The position numbers were made by a program, and so were the translations under genes. Under the pieces are notes generated by a model. It saw nothing but the letters and a program-made list of their open reading frames with translations, ran no database searches and had not been told where the DNA came from. DNA of 64,000 bases, from contig JAPEHQ010000001.1 of the NCBI GenBank assembly GCA_027405735.1, forward strand, positions 2,480,001-2,544,000. Direction: 5' to 3'. Positions 60,454 through 64,000 of the stretch are shown here, piece by piece. Every line of letters begins with the position of its first letter. Position 1 is the first letter of the stretch. The stretch comes from Mucor racemosus. Taxonomy: Eukaryota; Mucoromycota; Mucoromycetes; Mucorales; Mucoraceae.

Positions 60454-62749
60454 TTATACTGTTAACTCCCAGTATTCAACAGGATCACCACGAACTTCTT
60501 GGAAAGATTTACGAATGTGGGGATGAGCTTCTATTTTCTCGACGACACTTTGCCAATCTTTGATGGTTTTACTATCATTGACATCAACGATTGATGAGCG
60601 AATTTCAGAAACAGAAATTGCAGCAGTTGGGAATTTGATAGGGTCCTTGAGGTGGTTTTCGTACTAACCCACAACGATTTTAAATTAGATTTAAATTAAT
60701 TAAACATCTGAGAAAAAGAAAATTACCTGCTTCATCAAACGCTCAGTAGTATCTTTTACGATAATATCAATCTTGTGTTTGTAAACCTTGCTCTTTTTAT
60801 AATCTCTTGATGCGCCGATAAAAGCAGAAGCAATTGAAATGACGGCTATGAATAGTGTTTAATAACCAAGGGAAGAATTATACAGTATTAAAACTTACTA
60901 AGGATGCTTAATTTAATATTGAAAGGAGTCTTTTTGTACAATCTTTGGAGTTGGCATTTAATTGAGTATTGAACATGCTCAGTACCAAGATATTTAATGT
61001 CATCACTATTTTGAGATTTGTTAATTAATACATTACCTACCAACAAAATCTTAAATTGACTTACACTTCCCAGTAATGAATCTTGGGATCTTCCAATACG
61101 GCAGCCAATGCAATAACCATAATCTCTTCTGTTTTATCGGCTGGAAGAGGGGGCTGAATAGAATCCTTCAAATCAGACAAGATGTCTTTAACTAAAACTC
61201 GAACAATGGGAGCGGGTTCAATATCTTCTACATCTGCATGAGCTAAAAGATGTTTGCAAGAGGATTCTCCTTGATGTAAAGCCAACTTGTTTTTGATTCT
61301 ACGTTCAACTCTAGCAACATACTTTCCAAGCACAGAGTTATGTATGCAATCATCAGCAATAGGAAATGCATGCCCAATGTTATAAAGTGGTGTTTTTCTT
61401 TCGTATAATGTATCACAGGTCAACTTACCACCTTCGCATATACCATGATCAGGACATGGGATGCAAGGAGAAGGTAATAATGAAAAAAAGGAAGACGAAA
61501 CTAGTGTAGATGACGAGTTAGATCAAGTTGAAAATTTTATACATGATCTTTTTACCTGGTTTCTCAGTGACAATATTAGGAGAGCTTTGGCAGTATCCAT
61601 TCTTTTGACGCGCATAAGCTGTGATACCAAGACAAATTAATGCAATAAACATATAAACACCACATAAAACATAACCAAATTGTCTAAATCTTGCTTTCCA
61701 AAGAAGCATATTATCTTTGGCAGCGGCCATTGTTTGAGATCGAGTTAAAATAGAGTATTCAGGTGCAATGAATTCTTCTGGTGGAATTGCTTGATCTTTG
61801 TATAATTGAACCAACTCTTCTTTATCAACTTCTCCTAAATCCTCGTCGTCATCATCGTCAGAAGCGTCTCCGTTAGCTTGATAATCAGGATCTTCGTAAT
61901 CTTCTTCCTCTGCTAGTTCACCACTAAATGTAACTTTTTTATTTGCGATTCTACGCTTTGGTGATTTTTGACGAACTTTGCGTTCTAATGTTTGTTCGTG
62001 TTCATCATCGTCTTCAGATGAAGCAAATGAATCTTCGGGATTAAAGCGAGGAGGATCAAATTTAGTTCTTTTGGTCGTGCTAGACTTTTGTGCGGTTGGT
62101 GCCTCTAAAGTCTTCTTATTAGGTTCACTAATTGATCTTTTGCTGCTGATGCTGCTGCTGCTGCTGCTGCTGCTGACAATATTTGGTGTTTTAATTGATT
62201 TGTTTAAAGGTACTGAAGCAACTGAATGATCATCTTCTTCGTCAAACGAATCTTCAGGATTGAATGATGGAACTGTCTTTTTTCTATTTGTAGGGATTGC
62301 TGGGATGGCATAACCATCTTTATCTTTGGTTACAGGAGTGTTGAAGCTTTCCTCAATACGTTTTTGACGGCGTTTGGGCAATGTCAACTTATCATCGACA
62401 AATTTGGTTGGTTTATGAGATGCTCTGTGTCCACGTCCTAATTCCTCAGAATCCTCTGCTTCCTTTACGGCTAATTCAGCTTGCTTGTATTCTCTCAAGA
62501 TTTCATCACGACGAGATTCGATGTTTCTTTTGAATAAATTGATCAAATCGGGTCTAGTAATGCCATGAATGTATGGAATGTTGTGTGCAGTTAAAATCTC
62601 TTTTAGTTGATATTTTCGAAGCGAACGAACAGAGAAATCATCGTCTATATAATTGAGAAAATGTTAGATGCGTTGTGTTTCTTATTGAAAGTAATATCGC
62701 ATTTACCAAGATAGTATAACTTATCAGGAATATCAGGATTAGTAGACAT
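60454..62749 (-). CDS. Inner nuclear membrane protein of the Src1/Heh1 (LEM2/MAN1-related) family
   Basis: Six exons (62749-62707, 62644-61556, 61500-61065, 61005-60899, 60845-60727, 60663-60454) join to 2004 nt, 667 aa. Residues about 15-60 form the helix-extension-helix DNA-binding domain (SVRSLRKYQLKEIL...GITRPDLINLF). A long basic and acidic low-complexity linker with likely nuclear signals (KRRQKR, KSPKRR) follows. A transmembrane helix sits at about 337-359. The lumenal/MSC region starts with a Cys-rich motif PCIPCPDHGICEGGKLTC, and a second hydrophobic stretch (VISIASAFIGA) is near 560. The MSC (Man1-Src1 C-terminal) domain ends the protein. Roles in the family: chromatin tethering at the nuclear envelope and nuclear pore or ESCRT quality control. 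A GCT/GCA triplet tract (62,139-62,175) encodes a polyserine run. Confidence 0.93.
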
Positions 62750-63113
62750 TTCTTTGAGTATTTGGTTGATATGAAAAAAGTTTCAACGCGATACTTCAAA
62801 TACACAATACTTTTACAACCAGATGACGTCGTAAAGAGTATGAAAGAAGTTTAACCAATGATGCATGAATTAGAGCAATGCTCCGCGAAGCACCTTCATT
62901 GTTGTAGAGCGGTGATGCATTAATACAGAGAAAATTTAGTAGTCTTTTCTCTTGAAAGCGACCATATTTTTACTAAATGAACTTCTTTAAAATAGAAATA
63001 TCAAAAGAAAGAGCAACATCTAATAATTAAAGCTCAAAAGTACATGCTATTATAGATTTCCATTTTTTGGTCTGTAGAAATTGTCTAAAACTAGTGCTAT
63101 TTATCAATGAATT
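62750..63113. other. Intergenic region, no gene recognised
   Basis: Tandem-oriented gap between Src1 and the upstream coiled-coil gene. It holds the Src1 promoter; no TATA box or repeat was recognised. Confidence 0.5.
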
Positions 63114-64000
63114 TTATTTTACAATTGTCAAAGCTGTTTGTTGACTATTTGACATATTTTTCAACAAATCAAGCTCTATACATGTCTTTTCTAGTTCAAG
63201 GACAGCTTCGGCATATGCTTGATCTTTATCGCTTAATAGCATTTTCAGATTATTTTCGTCATCTTTGCTTTCCTCTAATCTTTTCAGTAAAACTGCAATT
63301 TCATTTCTTGATTTGATATTTGCTGCTTCTAATCGACCAAACTCAATGTGTAGCTGTGAATTATCTTGATTTTTTGAGTTTTCCAGAGATAACTGATTAG
63401 CTAACTTGTTGGATAGATCAGCTATTTGAATAGCATCATCCCTTCCTTGAGCTTCAAGTTTGATTATTTGTTCGTATAATTCAGTTAATTCTTCTAATGC
63501 ATTTTGATGTGCTTCTTGTGCCTGTTCCGATTGTCTTTGCGCATCTTTAGCTCTCTCTTCTGCTAACAATCTTGCTGATTGATCATGTTGTGATTGCAAA
63601 CTTATTTTTTGTAATTTACAATTTATATTGTCTTTTTCTTCGTATGCAAACATTAGTCTCTTTTCTAATATTTCGATTCGATCTGATTCCAGCAGATCTA
63701 ATGCTCCATTATTCCTTGATTTTAATGCTGTATACTTTGCTTTATAATACGCTGCTTCTTCTAATGCAACTGATCTTGTGTTTTCTACTTGTTCTATCTT
63801 TTCAAGTATGGGATCATTCTGTTTATTTATGCTGTTTCTAATCTTTTTAATTTCGGCTTTAACAGTGACCAATTGTTGGAATAATGCCAGTTTATCGTCT
63901 TGTTCAAAAGTAAGCAGCGAGATATTCTCGTCATTTTGAAATACATTGCCTTGTTCTTGTTGTAAATGTCTAGCAACAGAAACTTCTGTTCTCCACCATT
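63114..64000 (-). CDS. Coiled-coil protein, 5' end beyond the window
   Basis: Open on the minus strand from the window edge to the stop at 63,114-63,116, at least 295 codons without intron signs. The sequence is almost entirely heptad-like: Glu, Lys, Gln, Leu, Ala rich, with segments such as LQSQHDQSARLLAEERAKDA and ELTELYEQIIKLEAQGRDD. No globular domain is visible in this part, so the family (tether, motor tail, scaffold) cannot be told from it. The missing N-terminus lies to the right of the window. Confidence 0.8.
   Translation of the reverse strand, partial: WWRTEVSVARHLQQEQGNVFQNDENISLLTFEQDDKLALFQQLVTVKAEIKKIRNSINKQNDPILEKIEQVENTRSVALEEAAYYKAKYTALKSRNNGALDLLESDRIEILEKRLMFAYEEKDNINCKLQKISLQSQHDQSARLLAEERAKDAQRQSEQAQEAHQNALEELTELYEQIIKLEAQGRDDAIQIADLSNKLANQLSLENSKNQDNSQLHIEFGRLEAANIKSRNEIAVLLKRLEESKDDENNLKMLLSDKDQAYAEAVLELEKTCIELDLLKNMSNSQQTALTIVK

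Noticed and set aside
1..64000. CRISPR arrays, rRNA genes, bacterial-type operons
   Set aside because: No regularly spaced identical repeats of CRISPR size, no rRNA-like sequence; gene structure is eukaryotic.

Overview
This window looks like nuclear DNA of an early-diverging, AT-rich fungus, most likely Mucoromycota (Mucorales). Genes carry many short introns (mostly 45-75 bp, GTAAGT...TTTTAG type). The set includes fungal or opisthokont markers: a septin, an RII-type PKA regulatory subunit, a GPI-anchored Ser/Ala-rich wall protein and a Src1/Heh1-type inner nuclear membrane protein. For every multi-exon gene I joined, the exon lengths sum to a multiple of three, which supports the models. 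The species cannot be named from the sequence alone.

Layout. 1-1.9 kb: copy 1 of a dispersed repeat (family U). 2.2-11.8 kb: septin (-), PKA regulatory subunit (-), a small secreted protein (+), ribosomal protein S26 (-) and a secreted GH31 alpha-glucosidase (-). 11.8-19.5 kb: gene-poor, holding a duplicated dynein-intermediate-chain fragment, two solo LTRs, a nested MITE, a degenerate tandem repeat and U copy 2. 19.5-29.9 kb: universal stress protein (-), DNA polymerase alpha catalytic subunit POL1 (+), LSM8 (-) and ALG2 (+). 30-38 kb: an inverted copy of the dynein-fragment segment split by a Tc1/mariner element, flanked by an inverted pair of a second repeat (R2), then U copy 3. 38.3-46.5 kb: C2-domain protein (-), GPI-anchored surface protein (+) and SMC6 (+). 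48.0-57.85 kb: a nested palindrome built of U repeats. 59.3-64 kb: DUF4203/TMEM198-like membrane protein (+), Src1/Heh1 (-) and a partial coiled-coil protein (-).

The genes are housekeeping functions without an operon-like theme: replication and repair (POL1, SMC6), RNA processing (LSM8), N-glycosylation (ALG2), signalling (PKA-R), cytoskeleton (septin), nuclear envelope (Src1) and translation (S26). LSM8 and ALG2 are divergent and share a 201-bp promoter; POL1 and LSM8 converge 114 bp apart.

The most unusual structure is at 48,044-57,852. Two arms of about 3.75 kb form a nearly perfect inverted repeat around a 1.1-kb spacer. The spacer carries a two-exon gene with a PD-x18-ExK nuclease-like signature. 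Each arm contains a second palindrome (about 1.2-kb arms, 89-bp loop), and the repeat unit itself looks like an old fold-back (its halves A and B are diverged inverted copies). The inverted duplication at 12.6-15.6 / 31.3-34.7 kb is also useful: each copy serves as the empty-site control for the mobile elements in the other.
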